Assembly (NCBI RefSeq): GCF_001598295.1
Contig: NZ_BCYR01000004.1
Span: 248,001-312,000, forward strand
From: Klebsiella ornithinolytica NBRC 105727 = ATCC 31898
GTDB lineage: Bacteria > Pseudomonadota > Gammaproteobacteria > Enterobacterales > Enterobacteriaceae
Length of the DNA: 64,000 bases
Direction: 5' to 3'
The notes below the pieces were generated by a model. The model was not told the DNA's origin. It searched no databases and saw only the letters and a program-made list of their open reading frames with translations. Below, in pieces: positions 1-8,152 of the stretch; the stretch's first letter is position 1; each line of letters opens with the position of its first letter. A program made the position numbers and the translations under genes.

Positions 1-1903
1 CGTAATAGGGGACATGCTGGTAGCTGTAATCCCAGACATCTTCCAGCGCTTTCAGGTTGTGCTGGATATTCGGGTATTCGCCGTAGCAAATGAAGCCCCC
101 GTTGGCCAGCGGCGGATACGGCGCTTCGAAGTCGATCTTGTCGTACGGGTTAACCTTTTTCTCGACATCGAGGTGGAAGCTGTTGGTGTAGTAGCCCTTA
201 TCGGTCACCCCCTCAATGACGCCGAATTCGGCAGTATCAAGACGGCAGAAGCGATCGCAGAGGTTTTCGCTCGGCGTGCTGTACAGGCTGAAGCCGTAGC
301 CGGTCTCTTCTTTCCAGCGGTCGACGGCGTCACGCAGACGTCGGACGATGGCGACGCCTTTTTCACGCAGCGCGTCGCTATCGTACATATGCTGGTTGCC
401 AGACAGCGCGTTGATGGTTTCGTGGATACCGATATAGCCCAGCGAAATAGAGGCGCGACCGTTTTTAAAGATCTCTGATACATCGTCGTCGGCCTTCAGG
501 CGTACGCCGCAGGCGCCTTCCATGTACAGGATCGGTGCCACGCGCGCTTTCACTCCTTCCAGGCGGGCAATGCGCGTCATCAGCGCTTTGTAAGCCAGCT
601 CCAGACGGTTATCCAGCAGCTTCCAGAATGTCGCTTCATCACCTTTCGCTTCCAGCGCAATGCGCGGCAGGTTGAGGCTGATCACGCCGATATTGTTGCG
701 GCCGTCGTGGATCTGCTCGCCGTTTTCTTCATAGACGCCGAGGAAGCTGCGACAGCCCATTGGCGTTTTAAACGAACCGGTGACTTTCACCACCTGATCG
801 TAGTTGAGAATGTCCGGGTACATGCGCTTGCTCGCGCACTCCAGCGCCAGCTGCTTGATGTCATAGTTCGCGTCGCCGAACTTGTGGTTCAGGCCGTCGC
901 GAATGGCGAACACCAGTTTCGGGAATACCGCAGTTTTGCGGTTTTTGCCCAGGCCGGCGATGCGGTTACGCAGGATAGACTGTTGAATCAGGCGGGATTC
1001 CCAGCTGGTGCCGAGACCAAAGCCAAAGGTGACGAACGGCGTCTGCCCGTTGGCGGTATGCAGAGTATTGACTTCGTATTCCAGCGACTGGAAGGCGTCG
1101 TAGCACTCTTTCTCGGTACGCGAGCGGGCATAGCCTTCCGCATCAGGGATCTGCCACTCTTCGGCAATTTTACGGTGCTTGTTGAAGCTTTCTTTGACGA
1201 ACGGCGCCAGCACTTCATCGATGCGGTTAATGGTGGTGCCGCCATAAATGTGGCTGGCGACCTGGGCGATAATCTGCGCCGTTACCGCCGTGGCGGTGGA
1301 GATCGATTTCGGTGGTTCAATCTCCGCGTTGCCCATTTTAAACCCGTGCGTCAGCATCCCTTTCAGATCGATCAGCATGCAGTTGAACATCGGGAAGAAC
1401 GGCGAATAGTCGAGATCGTGGTAGTGAATCTCACCGCGCTCGTGGGCAAGCACCACATCGCGCGGCAGCAGATGCTGGCGGGCGTAATGTTTGGCGACGA
1501 TACCGGCCAGCAGGTCGCGCTGGGTCGGGATGACTTTACTGTCTTTGTTGGCATTTTCGTTAAGCAGGGACGAGTTGGTTTGCTCAACCAGACCGCGAAT
1601 TTCCTGGTTCAGGCGGCCGCGTTTTTCACGCTCGATATCGCGGTCGTGGCGATATTCGATATAGGCCCGGGCCAGCTGTTTCCACGGCCCTGACATCAGC
1701 TGGTTCTCAACGGCAGTCTGAATCTCGTTGATATCAACCTGGCTACGGTCCTGCATTTGCTGGCTAACGACTTCTGCGACGGTGGCGCAATAGTCTGCGT
1801 CATCGACTCCCGCTGCTTTAGCTGCACGCAGAATTGCTTCTTTAATGCGCTCAGATTTGAACGGCACTTTACAGCCATCACGTTTCATCACATGCGGTGT
1901 CAT
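1..1903 (-). CDS. nrdD: Anaerobic ribonucleoside-triphosphate reductase NrdD (5' part, runs off left edge)
   Basis: Class III ribonucleotide reductase, a cytoplasmic glycyl-radical enzyme that makes dNTPs from NTPs without oxygen and is activated by NrdG, whose gene would lie beyond the left edge. About 634 of the usual ~712 residues are present. The C-terminal zinc cysteines and the radical glycine are outside the window. The protein starts MTPHVMKRDGCKVPF, an ATP-cone type N-terminus, and continues with sequence matching E. coli NrdD closely. The ATG at 1903 has GGAG five bases upstream. FNR-like, NrdR-like and DnaA-box sequences lie between it and 2122. The gene is intact as far as visible. 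Confidence 0.97.
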   Translation of the reverse strand, partial: MTPHVMKRDGCKVPFKSERIKEAILRAAKAAGVDDADYCATVAEVVSQQMQDRSQVDINEIQTAVENQLMSGPWKQLARAYIEYRHDRDIEREKRGRLNQEIRGLVEQTNSSLLNENANKDSKVIPTQRDLLAGIVAKHYARQHLLPRDVVLAHERGEIHYHDLDYSPFFPMFNCMLIDLKGMLTHGFKMGNAEIEPPKSISTATAVTAQIIAQVASHIYGGTTINRIDEVLAPFVKESFNKHRKIAEEWQIPDAEGYARSRTEKECYDAFQSLEYEVNTLHTANGQTPFVTFGFGLGTSWESRLIQQSILRNRIAGLGKNRKTAVFPKLVFAIRDGLNHKFGDANYDIKQLALECASKRMYPDILNYDQVVKVTGSFKTPMGCRSFLGVYEENGEQIHDGRNNIGVISLNLPRIALEAKGDEATFWKLLDNRLELAYKALMTRIARLEGVKARVAPILYMEGACGVRLKADDDVSEIFKNGRASISLGYIGIHETINALSGNQHMYDSDALREKGVAIVRRLRDAVDRWKEETGYGFSLYSTPSENLCDRFCRLDTAEFGVIEGVTDKGYYTNSFHLDVEKKVNPYDKIDFEAPYPPLANGGFICYGEYPNIQHNLKALEDVWDYSYQHVPYY

Positions 1904-1929
1904 GATCACTCCATACTTTATAAAACAGG

Positions 1930-2015
1930 TTATCCACAGAGGCGGAAGTATCGCCGGCGTCGCGGGGGCTTTAGCTGCCGCCGTTTAGCGTCGGTTCCGG
2001 CCCTTTTTATCCACA
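1930..2015. promoter_or_regulatory. Two perfect DnaA boxes upstream of nrdD
   Basis: The 9-mer TTATCCACA, the strongest consensus DnaA box, occurs at 1930-1938 and again at 2007-2015 in the same orientation, 77 bp apart. Both lie in the nrdD leader/promoter region. The sequence match is exact. A regulatory role, such as linking dNTP synthesis to replication as described for nrdAB, is inference. Confidence 0.5.
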
Positions 2016-2065
2016 TCCCACCACCGCCACAGAACGATGGGATGTGCTGACATAATAGACGATTA

Positions 2066-2111
2066 ATACAAGATGTAGGGCCGGGATGCATTCTAAGTTC
2101 TATATGTAGTG
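2066..2111 (-). promoter_or_regulatory. Pair of NrdR-box-like sites for nrdD
   Basis: Two similar 15-mers, ATACAAGATGTAGGG (2066-2080) and GTTCTATATGTAGTG (2097-2111), start 31 bp apart, three helical turns. Paired NrdR boxes of this kind sit upstream of enterobacterial nrd operons, where NrdR represses in response to (d)ATP. The assignment rests on resemblance and spacing only. Confidence 0.5.
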
Positions 2112-2122
2112 ATTTGCATCAA
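2109..2122 (-). promoter_or_regulatory. FNR-box-like site upstream of nrdD
   Basis: On the minus strand the sequence is TTGATGCAAATCAC, matching the FNR consensus TTGAT-N4-ATCAA at 9 of 10 positions. FNR activation suits an anaerobic reductase. The site lies about 205 bp upstream of the start codon, which implies a long leader, and it overlaps the distal NrdR-like box by three bases. Confidence 0.5.
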
Positions 2123-2222
2123 AGATGTTTGCGATTTTATTGACCCAGAACAAAGTAAAAAGACGAGAGTACGGATGGTGGGCGCTGGGCGTTATGTAAA
2201 TTTATCTGACTATAAAATAAGC

Positions 2223-2256
2223 AAAAAATGGCCTGAAGGGGGGAAGTATTCAGGCC
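2223..2256 (-). terminator. Rho-independent terminator of the RpiR regulator gene
   Basis: On the minus strand GGCCTGAA and TTCAGGCC form an 8-bp stem followed by ATTTTTTGC. It lies 15 bp beyond the stop codon of the RpiR-type gene. Confidence 0.8.
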
Positions 2257-2270
2257 GGAAATGCCCTGCG

Positions 2271-3014
2271 TCAGGCCATCAGGGTGTCATTGAGCAGATC
2301 GACCAGCAGCAGCAGGGCATAGCGTGCCAGCTGCGGACTATCGGGAAGGGGAATAATATCGGCGGCCATATTGGCCAGCGCATGCTGTGGCGGCGTTAGC
2401 GCGATGATGGTGACGCCCTGGGTTCGCGCCTGGAGCGTTGCGCTTTGTAAAACCGTATCGGCCTCGGCGGTCACCAGCACCAGCAGCAGATGATCGTCGC
2501 TGAGGGTGCTGGCGGTCATGCGCATCAGCGAGGCATCCTGACACAGGTTAATGGCAATGCCGGCGGGCAGCAGCTGATGCTGGAGTAGCGATGCCAGCGC
2601 CGTATCCTGGGCGCCGAGGGCAAAGCAGTGGACGGCGCGGGCCTCGCGCAGCCGGGATTTGAGCTTTTCCACCGCCGTTTCCGAGGTATTCGCCAGCTGC
2701 TGGGCGAGGGTGGAGCCAAGATAGCTCAGCGCGTCCCGCCAGGCGGCGGGCAGGGCATTGCTGTCCGGCGCCAGCCAGCTGGCGCGGCGCTCGCTGGCCT
2801 GCGCCAGCTGTTTGCGCAGATCGCGAATATCCTCGCAGCCGACGGAGCGGGCAAAGCGGGTGATCGTCGCCGGGCTGACGCCGGCGCTGGCGGCCAGTTC
2901 GTCGATAGAAGCGCTGGCGGTAAAGCTTAAGTTTTTCAGGATAAACGCGGCGACTCGCGACTCCTGAGCGCTAAAACGAACTAACCCTTCCTGTAACTGA
3001 CCTACGATATCCAT
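2271..3014 (-). CDS. RpiR-family transcriptional regulator of the adjacent PTS operon
   Basis: A 247-residue DNA-binding regulator. Residues ~1-80 are an RpiR/MurR-type helix-turn-helix (IDELAASAGVSPATITRFAR). The remainder resembles a SIS sugar-phosphate-binding domain, but it is short compared with the usual ~280-residue family members and its SIS motifs are weak. The gene is divergent from the IIB-GH4-IIC operon, the standard layout for a local regulator responding to the phosphorylated sugar. Near-identical palindromes occur upstream of the regulator (3045-3059) and of the operon (3175-3189). The effector is not identified; an imported 6-phospho-disaccharide is likely. Confidence 0.85.
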   Translation of the reverse strand: MDIVGQLQEGLVRFSAQESRVAAFILKNLSFTASASIDELAASAGVSPATITRFARSVGCEDIRDLRKQLAQASERRASWLAPDSNALPAAWRDALSYLGSTLAQQLANTSETAVEKLKSRLREARAVHCFALGAQDTALASLLQHQLLPAGIAINLCQDASLMRMTASTLSDDHLLLVLVTAEADTVLQSATLQARTQGVTIIALTPPQHALANMAADIIPLPDSPQLARYALLLLVDLLNDTLMA

Positions 3015-3044
3015 CCTGACTGTCCCTTTCTCCGGAAGATGATT

Positions 3045-3059
3045 TGAAAATATTTTTCA
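3045..3059. promoter_or_regulatory. Operator-like palindrome near the RpiR regulator
   Basis: TGAAAATATTTTTCA is a near-perfect inverted repeat 30 bp upstream of the regulator start. It differs at two central positions from the palindrome at 3175-3189. It is a candidate autoregulatory site for the RpiR protein; the role is inferred. Confidence 0.5.
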
Positions 3060-3174
3060 CTTATCGCTTTCTGCCATTTATAGCACCAGTACAGAGTTTT
3101 TCCTAATGACAGGCGAAGTCAGCGCTGAAAAAACGCAATAATAATGCTGAAAAATTCATCCCCGATCACATCGG

Positions 3175-3189
3175 TGAAAATTATTTTCA
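3175..3189. promoter_or_regulatory. Operator-like palindrome upstream of the PTS operon
   Basis: TGAAAATTATTTTCA is a perfect palindrome with 7-bp arms around one central base. It lies about 85 bp upstream of the IIB start and matches the site at 3045-3059. It is the likely operator of the divergent RpiR regulator. Confidence 0.55.
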
Positions 3190-3275
3190 TATAGCCTTCA
3201 CTCTTACACAATCTTAACAATATATTCATGTATGCCTTGACGGGCCAGATCACGAAACCACAAGAGGAAAACGCG

Positions 3276-3584
3276 ATGCAACGAATCGTTCTGTGTTGTG
3301 CGGCGGGCATGTCGACCAGCATGCTGGTCAACAAAATGAAGGCGGAAGCGCAGCAGCGCGCGCTGGCGCTGGATATTTACGCCGTTGCGGTGGCGGAGTT
3401 TGAGCGCGAGCTGGCCAATGCCGATGTGATCCTGCTGGGTCCGCAGGTGAAGTATGAAGCCGGGCGCCTGAGCGCGCTGGCCGCTCCGCACGGTAAAGCG
3501 GTGGCGGTGATCGATATGGCCGACTACGGCATGATGCGCGGCGCGGCCGTGCTCGATAAGGCGCTTTCGCTGCTTAACCACTGA
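3276..3584 (+). CDS. PTS lactose/cellobiose-type EIIB component
   Basis: A 102-residue cytoplasmic phosphocarrier that passes phosphate from EIIA to the sugar carried by the membrane EIIC. The N-terminus MQRIVLCCAAGMSTS carries the phosphocysteine loop (CxxGMSTS, Cys8) of the ChbB/CelA family, and the length is normal. The ATG at 3276 follows AAGAGG; an upstream in-frame ATG at 3228 lacks a ribosome site and adds non-homologous residues. It is the first gene of an IIB, phospho-glucosidase, IIC operon. No EIIA gene is present between 3015 and 6445, so phosphate must come from an EIIA encoded elsewhere. Confidence 0.9.
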   Translation: MQRIVLCCAAGMSTSMLVNKMKAEAQQRALALDIYAVAVAEFERELANADVILLGPQVKYEAGRLSALAAPHGKAVAVIDMADYGMMRGAAVLDKALSLLNH

Positions 3585-3663
3585 TTTTTCTCTCTTAAAT
3601 CTGAACCACCACGCGCAATCATGCCGGTTGCGTGCGGCTCTCTGCATGCCGAAAGGGGCCTCT

Positions 3664-4971
3664 ATGCAAACACTGAAAATCGCCGTGATTGGCGGCGGCA
3701 GTAGCTACACGCCGGAGCTTATTGAAGGAATTATCGTTCGTTATGAGCAGCTTCCGGTCACCGAGCTGGCGCTGGTCGATGTTGAATCCGGCAGGGAGAA
3801 GGTCGGGATTATCGCCGCGCTGACGCAACGGATGTTGAAACACAAAGGGCTGGAGCACGTTACCGTCAGCGTCCATTTTACGCTTGATGAGGCGATTCGC
3901 GGCGCCAGCTTTGTCTTAACCCAGCTGCGCGTCGGCCAGCTGGCAGCGCGCGCGGCGGATGAACGCCTTGGGCTGAAGTATCATCTGCTGGGGCAGGAGA
4001 CTACCGGCGTCGGCGGATTCGCTAAGGCACTGAGGACCATTCCGGTGATCCTTGAGGTGGCGCGCAAAGTGGAAGCGCTGGCGCCGGAGGCGTTTATTCT
4101 CAACTTCACCAACCCGGCGGGGATCGTCACTGAAGCGGTGAGCCGCTACAGCAAGGCAAAGATCATTGGCCTGTGCAACGTGCCCATTAATATGCAGCAC
4201 ATGATCGCCGGCATGCTGGGCGCCAGAGAGGAGGAGGTCAAACTGCGTTTTGCCGGCCTCAACCATATGGTCTGGGTGCATAAGGTCATGCGCGGGGGCG
4301 AAGATGTCACCCGCAAGGCGATCGACATGCTGTGTGATGGCCAGGCGCTGTCGATGAATAACATCAAGGAGCTGCCGTGGCCGTCGGAATTTCTGCGGGC
4401 GCTGAACGCGATTCCCTGCCCGTATCACCGCTACTTCTGGCTGACGCCGGCGATGCTGGCGGAAGAGATCGCCGCGGCGAAAAGCAAAGGCACCCGCGCC
4501 GAGCAGGTGATGAAGGTCGAACAGGAGCTGTTCGCGCTGTACGCCGATCCGGCGCTGGCTGAGAAACCGGCGCAGCTCAGCTTCCGCGGCGGGGCCTACT
4601 ACTCCGAAGTTGCCGTGGAACTGATTACCGCCATCCACAACAATCTCGGTAAGGAGATGGTGGTCAACACCCGCAACAACGGCGCGATTCACGGGCTGGA
4701 TGATGACGCGGTGGTGGAGACCAACAGCATTATTGATGCCCAGGGGGCACGGCCGCTCACCTTTGGCGCATTGCCTCCGGCGATGAATGGCCTGACGCAA
4801 CAGGTGAAAGCGTTCGAACGGCTGACCATTGAAGCCGCGGTCCACGGCTGTCGCGACAGCGCGCTGCTGGCGCTGGTGACCAACCCGCTGGTGGGGAACG
4901 TCACCGATGCGCAGGCGTTACTGGATGAAGTGTTAACTATCAACCGTCAGTGGCTGACGCAATTTAACTGA
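3664..4971 (+). CDS. 6-phospho-beta-glucosidase, glycoside hydrolase family 4
   Basis: A 435-residue NAD+- and Mn2+-dependent GH4 hydrolase that cleaves phosphorylated beta-glucosides imported by the neighbouring PTS. The N-terminus is a Rossmann motif ([12 protein letters not shown]), followed by the GH4 metal-site cysteine in GLCNVP and the histidine in GLNHMVW. Length fits ChbF/LicH relatives (~440-450). Start 3664 is chosen for its AAAGGGG ribosome site and because the Rossmann strand begins at once; an upstream ATG at 3628 adds a tail unlike the family. The substrate could be cellobiose-, chitobiose- or aryl-glucoside-6-phosphate, which the sequence alone does not settle. Confidence 0.92.
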   Translation: MQTLKIAVIGGGSSYTPELIEGIIVRYEQLPVTELALVDVESGREKVGIIAALTQRMLKHKGLEHVTVSVHFTLDEAIRGASFVLTQLRVGQLAARAADERLGLKYHLLGQETTGVGGFAKALRTIPVILEVARKVEALAPEAFILNFTNPAGIVTEAVSRYSKAKIIGLCNVPINMQHMIAGMLGAREEEVKLRFAGLNHMVWVHKVMRGGEDVTRKAIDMLCDGQALSMNNIKELPWPSEFLRALNAIPCPYHRYFWLTPAMLAEEIAAAKSKGTRAEQVMKVEQELFALYADPALAEKPAQLSFRGGAYYSEVAVELITAIHNNLGKEMVVNTRNNGAIHGLDDDAVVETNSIIDAQGARPLTFGALPPAMNGLTQQVKAFERLTIEAAVHGCRDSALLALVTNPLVGNVTDAQALLDEVLTINRQWLTQFN

Positions 4972-4996
4972 CCATTATTTCCTTCGGGGATCGCAA

Positions 4997-6349
4997 ATGT
5001 CGAACACTACCTTCATTGAACGTTACGTCATGCCTGTGGCGCTGAAATTCGCCGGGCAAAAACATGTTCTGTCCGTACGCGACGGCATTATTCTTAATAT
5101 GCCGTTTATGCTGATTGGTTCGTTTTTCCTGATTTTTGCCTATCTGCCGATTCCGGGCTATGCCGATATGATGAGCGGCCTGTTCGGCGATGTCTGGCGC
5201 GATAAAATTCTCTATCCGGTGAAAGCGACCTACGACATCATGGCGCTGATCTCCAGCTTCGGCATCGCTTACCGGCTGGCAGAGAAATACCGTACGCTGG
5301 ATCCGCTGACCGCAGGCGCCCTGTCGCTGGTCGCTTTTGTGATGACCATTCCACAGCACACGCTGTTCACCCCGGTCCACGGGGCGGCGGAGGTGGTGAA
5401 AGGGGTGATTCCGGTCGGGCTGGTCGGTAGCCAGGGGCTGTTTGTGGCGATCGTGATTTCGCTGCTCTCTACTGAGATTTACCGCTTTGTCGCCGGGCGT
5501 AATCTGGTTATTCGCATGCCGGACGGTGTACCGCCGGCGGTGGCGAAATCCTTCCTCGCGCTGATCCCCGGATTCTGCGTGCTGGCGGTGGTGCTGGCGC
5601 TGCGTCTGGCCGTGGAAGCCTCCTCGTTCGGCGATATCAACAGCATGATCGCGACCATTATCGGTATTCCGATGCACCATATCGGCGGTACGCTACCGGG
5701 GATGATTATCTCGGTTATCCTGATCGGTATCCTGTGGACGCTGGGCCTGCACGGTGATGCTATCGTGCTGGTGTTTATCCAGCCGGTGTGGCTGTCGAAT
5801 ATGTCCGAAAACCTGACGGCGTTTCAGAACGGCCAGCCGATTCCGCACATTATTACGCAGCAGTTTTACGACCTGTGGATCGCCCCGGGCGGTACCGGAG
5901 CGCTGCTTGGGCTGGTGATTTTTATGCTGTTCAGAAGCCGTAGCCAGCAGATGAAGCAGTTAGGGAAAATCGCCGCGCCGGGCGCGTTGTTCAACATCAG
6001 CGAACCGATGGTATTCGGCATTCCGCTGGTGATGAACCCCTGGTTCTTCCTGCCGTTTATTTTGACGCCGGTGCTGCTGGTGATTGTTTCGTATACCGCG
6101 ATGGCCACCGGGCTGGTGGCGCCGCCGGCGGGGATTGCGCTACCGTTTACCACGCCGATTTTTATCAGCGGCTACCTGGCGACGGGCGGGCATATTTCCG
6201 GGACTATTCTGCAGGTCGTTAACCTGAGTATTTCGCTGGTGGTCTATTACCCGTTCTTCCGGGCGTGGGATCGTCTGAAAGCGAAAGAGGAACATGCGGC
6301 GACGCAGTCGGAAGTGAGCGCTACGCTGTCTGCGGCTGACCGCACGTAA
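4997..6349 (+). CDS. PTS lactose/cellobiose-type EIIC permease
   Basis: A 450-residue inner-membrane sugar permease of the Lac/cellobiose EIIC family with about ten hydrophobic segments. Family hallmarks are LHGDAIVLVFIQPVW around residue 255 and the substrate-site stretch NISEPMVFGIPLVMNPWF around residue 335. The gene follows the GH4 gene by 25 bp with a GGGGAT ribosome site and is the last of the operon. Transported sugar would be phosphorylated by the IIB at 3276 and hydrolysed by the GH4 enzyme. Confidence 0.92.
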   Translation: MSNTTFIERYVMPVALKFAGQKHVLSVRDGIILNMPFMLIGSFFLIFAYLPIPGYADMMSGLFGDVWRDKILYPVKATYDIMALISSFGIAYRLAEKYRTLDPLTAGALSLVAFVMTIPQHTLFTPVHGAAEVVKGVIPVGLVGSQGLFVAIVISLLSTEIYRFVAGRNLVIRMPDGVPPAVAKSFLALIPGFCVLAVVLALRLAVEASSFGDINSMIATIIGIPMHHIGGTLPGMIISVILIGILWTLGLHGDAIVLVFIQPVWLSNMSENLTAFQNGQPIPHIITQQFYDLWIAPGGTGALLGLVIFMLFRSRSQQMKQLGKIAAPGALFNISEPMVFGIPLVMNPWFFLPFILTPVLLVIVSYTAMATGLVAPPAGIALPFTTPIFISGYLATGGHISGTILQVVNLSISLVVYYPFFRAWDRLKAKEEHAATQSEVSATLSAADRT

Positions 6350-6382
6350 CGTCTGCTCACTCCGGCGCGGCAGCGCCGCTGT

Positions 6383-6424
6383 CCGGGCTACCGGCTCGCC
6401 GAAGTTGGCGAACCCGTAGCCCGG
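6383..6424. repeat. REP-like long hairpin between convergent IIC and treC
   Basis: CCGGGCTACCGGCTCGCC and its near-complement (one mismatch and one G-T pair) form an 18-bp stem around the loop GAAGTT. There is no U-tract, so it is more likely a REP-type element that stabilises or ends both convergent transcripts than a classical terminator. Confidence 0.65.
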
Positions 6425-6445
6425 TTACAGGCAGCGCTCCAGGGG

Positions 6446-8101
6446 TTACTCCTGCAGCCACCATACCGCTTCAAACGGCCGTAGGGTCATGGCGGCCGGG
6501 CGATTCGCCGCTTCCGCGTAATTGCTCATCAATACCTGCCAGTCGCCGTCCACCTCCTCCGGCTGCCAGCTCTGGAACTCGCGGCTCAGGTTCGCCGCGA
6601 CAACCAGCGTTTTCCCTTGCCACTGGCGGCGATAACACCACAGCGACGGATGATCAGGCAGCAGGTCCAGATAGTCGCCCCAGGTCAGCACCGGCGTGGT
6701 TTTACGCAGCGCAATCAGCCGCTGGTAGGTGTAAAAGACGGAATCCGCATCCGCCAGCGCCGCCTCGACGTTGATCGTCTGATAGTTATCGCACAGCGCA
6801 ATCCACGGTTCACCGGCGGTAAATCCGCCCTGGTCGCGAGCGTCCCACTGCATCGGCGTGCGGCTGTTATCGCGCGATTTACTGGCCAGAATCGCCAGCA
6901 GCTCATCGGGAGCCTGTCCCTGCGCCGAGCGCTCAATAAACATGTTATGACTCTCGACGTCGCGATAATCGCCGATCTGCGAGAAGTGCGGATTGGTCAT
7001 GCCAATCTCTTCGCCCTGATAAATATAGGGAGTGCCCTGCATGCCGTGCAGGACCATCGCCAGCATTTTCGCCGCCGGTACCCGGTATTCCCCTTCATCG
7101 CCAAAACGCGACACGATACGTGGCTGATCGTGGTTACACCAGAACAGCGCATTCCACGCCCGGTTGTGCATGCCTTGCTGCCAGTGAGTGAACAGCGCTT
7201 TCAGCGCCACGTAGTCCGGGCGCGCAAGGGTCCATTTTTCGCCGCCGGGATAGTCCACCTTCAGATGGTGGAAGTTAAAGGTCATCGACAGCTCGCGGCC
7301 GTCCTGTGCGGCATATTGCTGGCAATGTTCCAGCGAGGTAGAGGACATCTCGCCGACCGTCATCAGATTACGCGGCGTGAAGACATCGCGGCTCATCTCC
7401 TGCAGGAATTCGTGGACCCGCGGACCGTCGGTATAAAAACGGCGGCCATCCCCCTGGGTATCCGACGGGAAGGTTTGATCTTTCGAAATCAGGTTGACCA
7501 CATCGAGGCGCAGGCCGTCGACGCCGCGGTCGGCCCAGAACTCGCACACCTTTTTGAGTTCCGCACGGACCGTCGGGTTTTCCCAGTTGAGATCTGCCTG
7601 CTCCGCGGCAAACAGATGCAGATAGTACTGCCCGCTCTCCGCGTGCCACTGCCAGGCGTTGCCGCCAAACTTCGAGCGCCAGTTATTGGGCGGCGTCGTC
7701 GGTTCGCCATCGCGCCAGATATAAAACTGGCGGTACGGACTCGCTTTATTCAACGACTCGCGAAACCAGGCGTGGGCGGTAGAGGTATGGTTGAAAACCA
7801 TATCCAGCACGATACGGATCCCGCGCGCTTTTGCCTGGGCGACCAGCTCGTCGAAATCATCCAGCGTGCCGTAAGTGGGGTCGATGGCGGTATAGTTCGC
7901 CACATCGTAGCCGTTATCGACCTGCGGTGAGACGTAGAAAGGCGTCAGCCAGATGGCGTCCACGCCAAGTTTTTGCAGGTAGTCGAGGCGCGAGGTGACC
8001 CCACGCAGATCGCCGGTACCGCTGCCGGTCGTGTCCTGGAAACTCTTCGGATAAATTTGATAAATAACGCCGTTTTGCCACCAGTGGGGGAGGGTATTCA
8101 T
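6446..8101 (-). CDS. treC: Trehalose-6-phosphate hydrolase
   Basis: A 551-residue cytoplasmic GH13 enzyme that splits trehalose-6-phosphate into glucose and glucose-6-phosphate after PTS uptake. The (beta/alpha)8 barrel motifs are clear: DMVFNHTS near residue 100, nucleophile Asp200 in GLRLDVVNL, acid/base Glu251 in TVGEMSS and Asp325 in NHDQPR. Length equals the E. coli enzyme. It lies downstream of treB in the same transcript, separated by 51 bp that contain a GC-rich hairpin. Confidence 0.97.
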   Translation of the reverse strand: MNTLPHWWQNGVIYQIYPKSFQDTTGSGTGDLRGVTSRLDYLQKLGVDAIWLTPFYVSPQVDNGYDVANYTAIDPTYGTLDDFDELVAQAKARGIRIVLDMVFNHTSTAHAWFRESLNKASPYRQFYIWRDGEPTTPPNNWRSKFGGNAWQWHAESGQYYLHLFAAEQADLNWENPTVRAELKKVCEFWADRGVDGLRLDVVNLISKDQTFPSDTQGDGRRFYTDGPRVHEFLQEMSRDVFTPRNLMTVGEMSSTSLEHCQQYAAQDGRELSMTFNFHHLKVDYPGGEKWTLARPDYVALKALFTHWQQGMHNRAWNALFWCNHDQPRIVSRFGDEGEYRVPAAKMLAMVLHGMQGTPYIYQGEEIGMTNPHFSQIGDYRDVESHNMFIERSAQGQAPDELLAILASKSRDNSRTPMQWDARDQGGFTAGEPWIALCDNYQTINVEAALADADSVFYTYQRLIALRKTTPVLTWGDYLDLLPDHPSLWCYRRQWQGKTLVVAANLSREFQSWQPEEVDGDWQVLMSNYAEAANRPAAMTLRPFEAVWWLQE

Positions 8102-8123
8102 ATCGCTTTCCTGCTACAACGAA

Positions 8124-8141
8124 GGGGCGCCAGCGCGCCCC
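8124..8141. other. treB-treC intercistronic hairpin
   Basis: GGGGCGC-cagc-GCGCCCC is a perfect 7-bp stem with a 4-base loop between the treB stop and treC start, with no U-tract. It could tune relative mRNA levels of the permease and hydrolase; that role is inferred. Confidence 0.5.
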
Positions 8142-8152
8142 GGAAGAAAAAA

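Noticed and set aside
2109-2399. A 96-codon plus-strand frame starting in the nrdD control region
   Set aside because: It crosses the RpiR-gene terminator and runs antisense into that gene, with no ribosome site or recognisable family.
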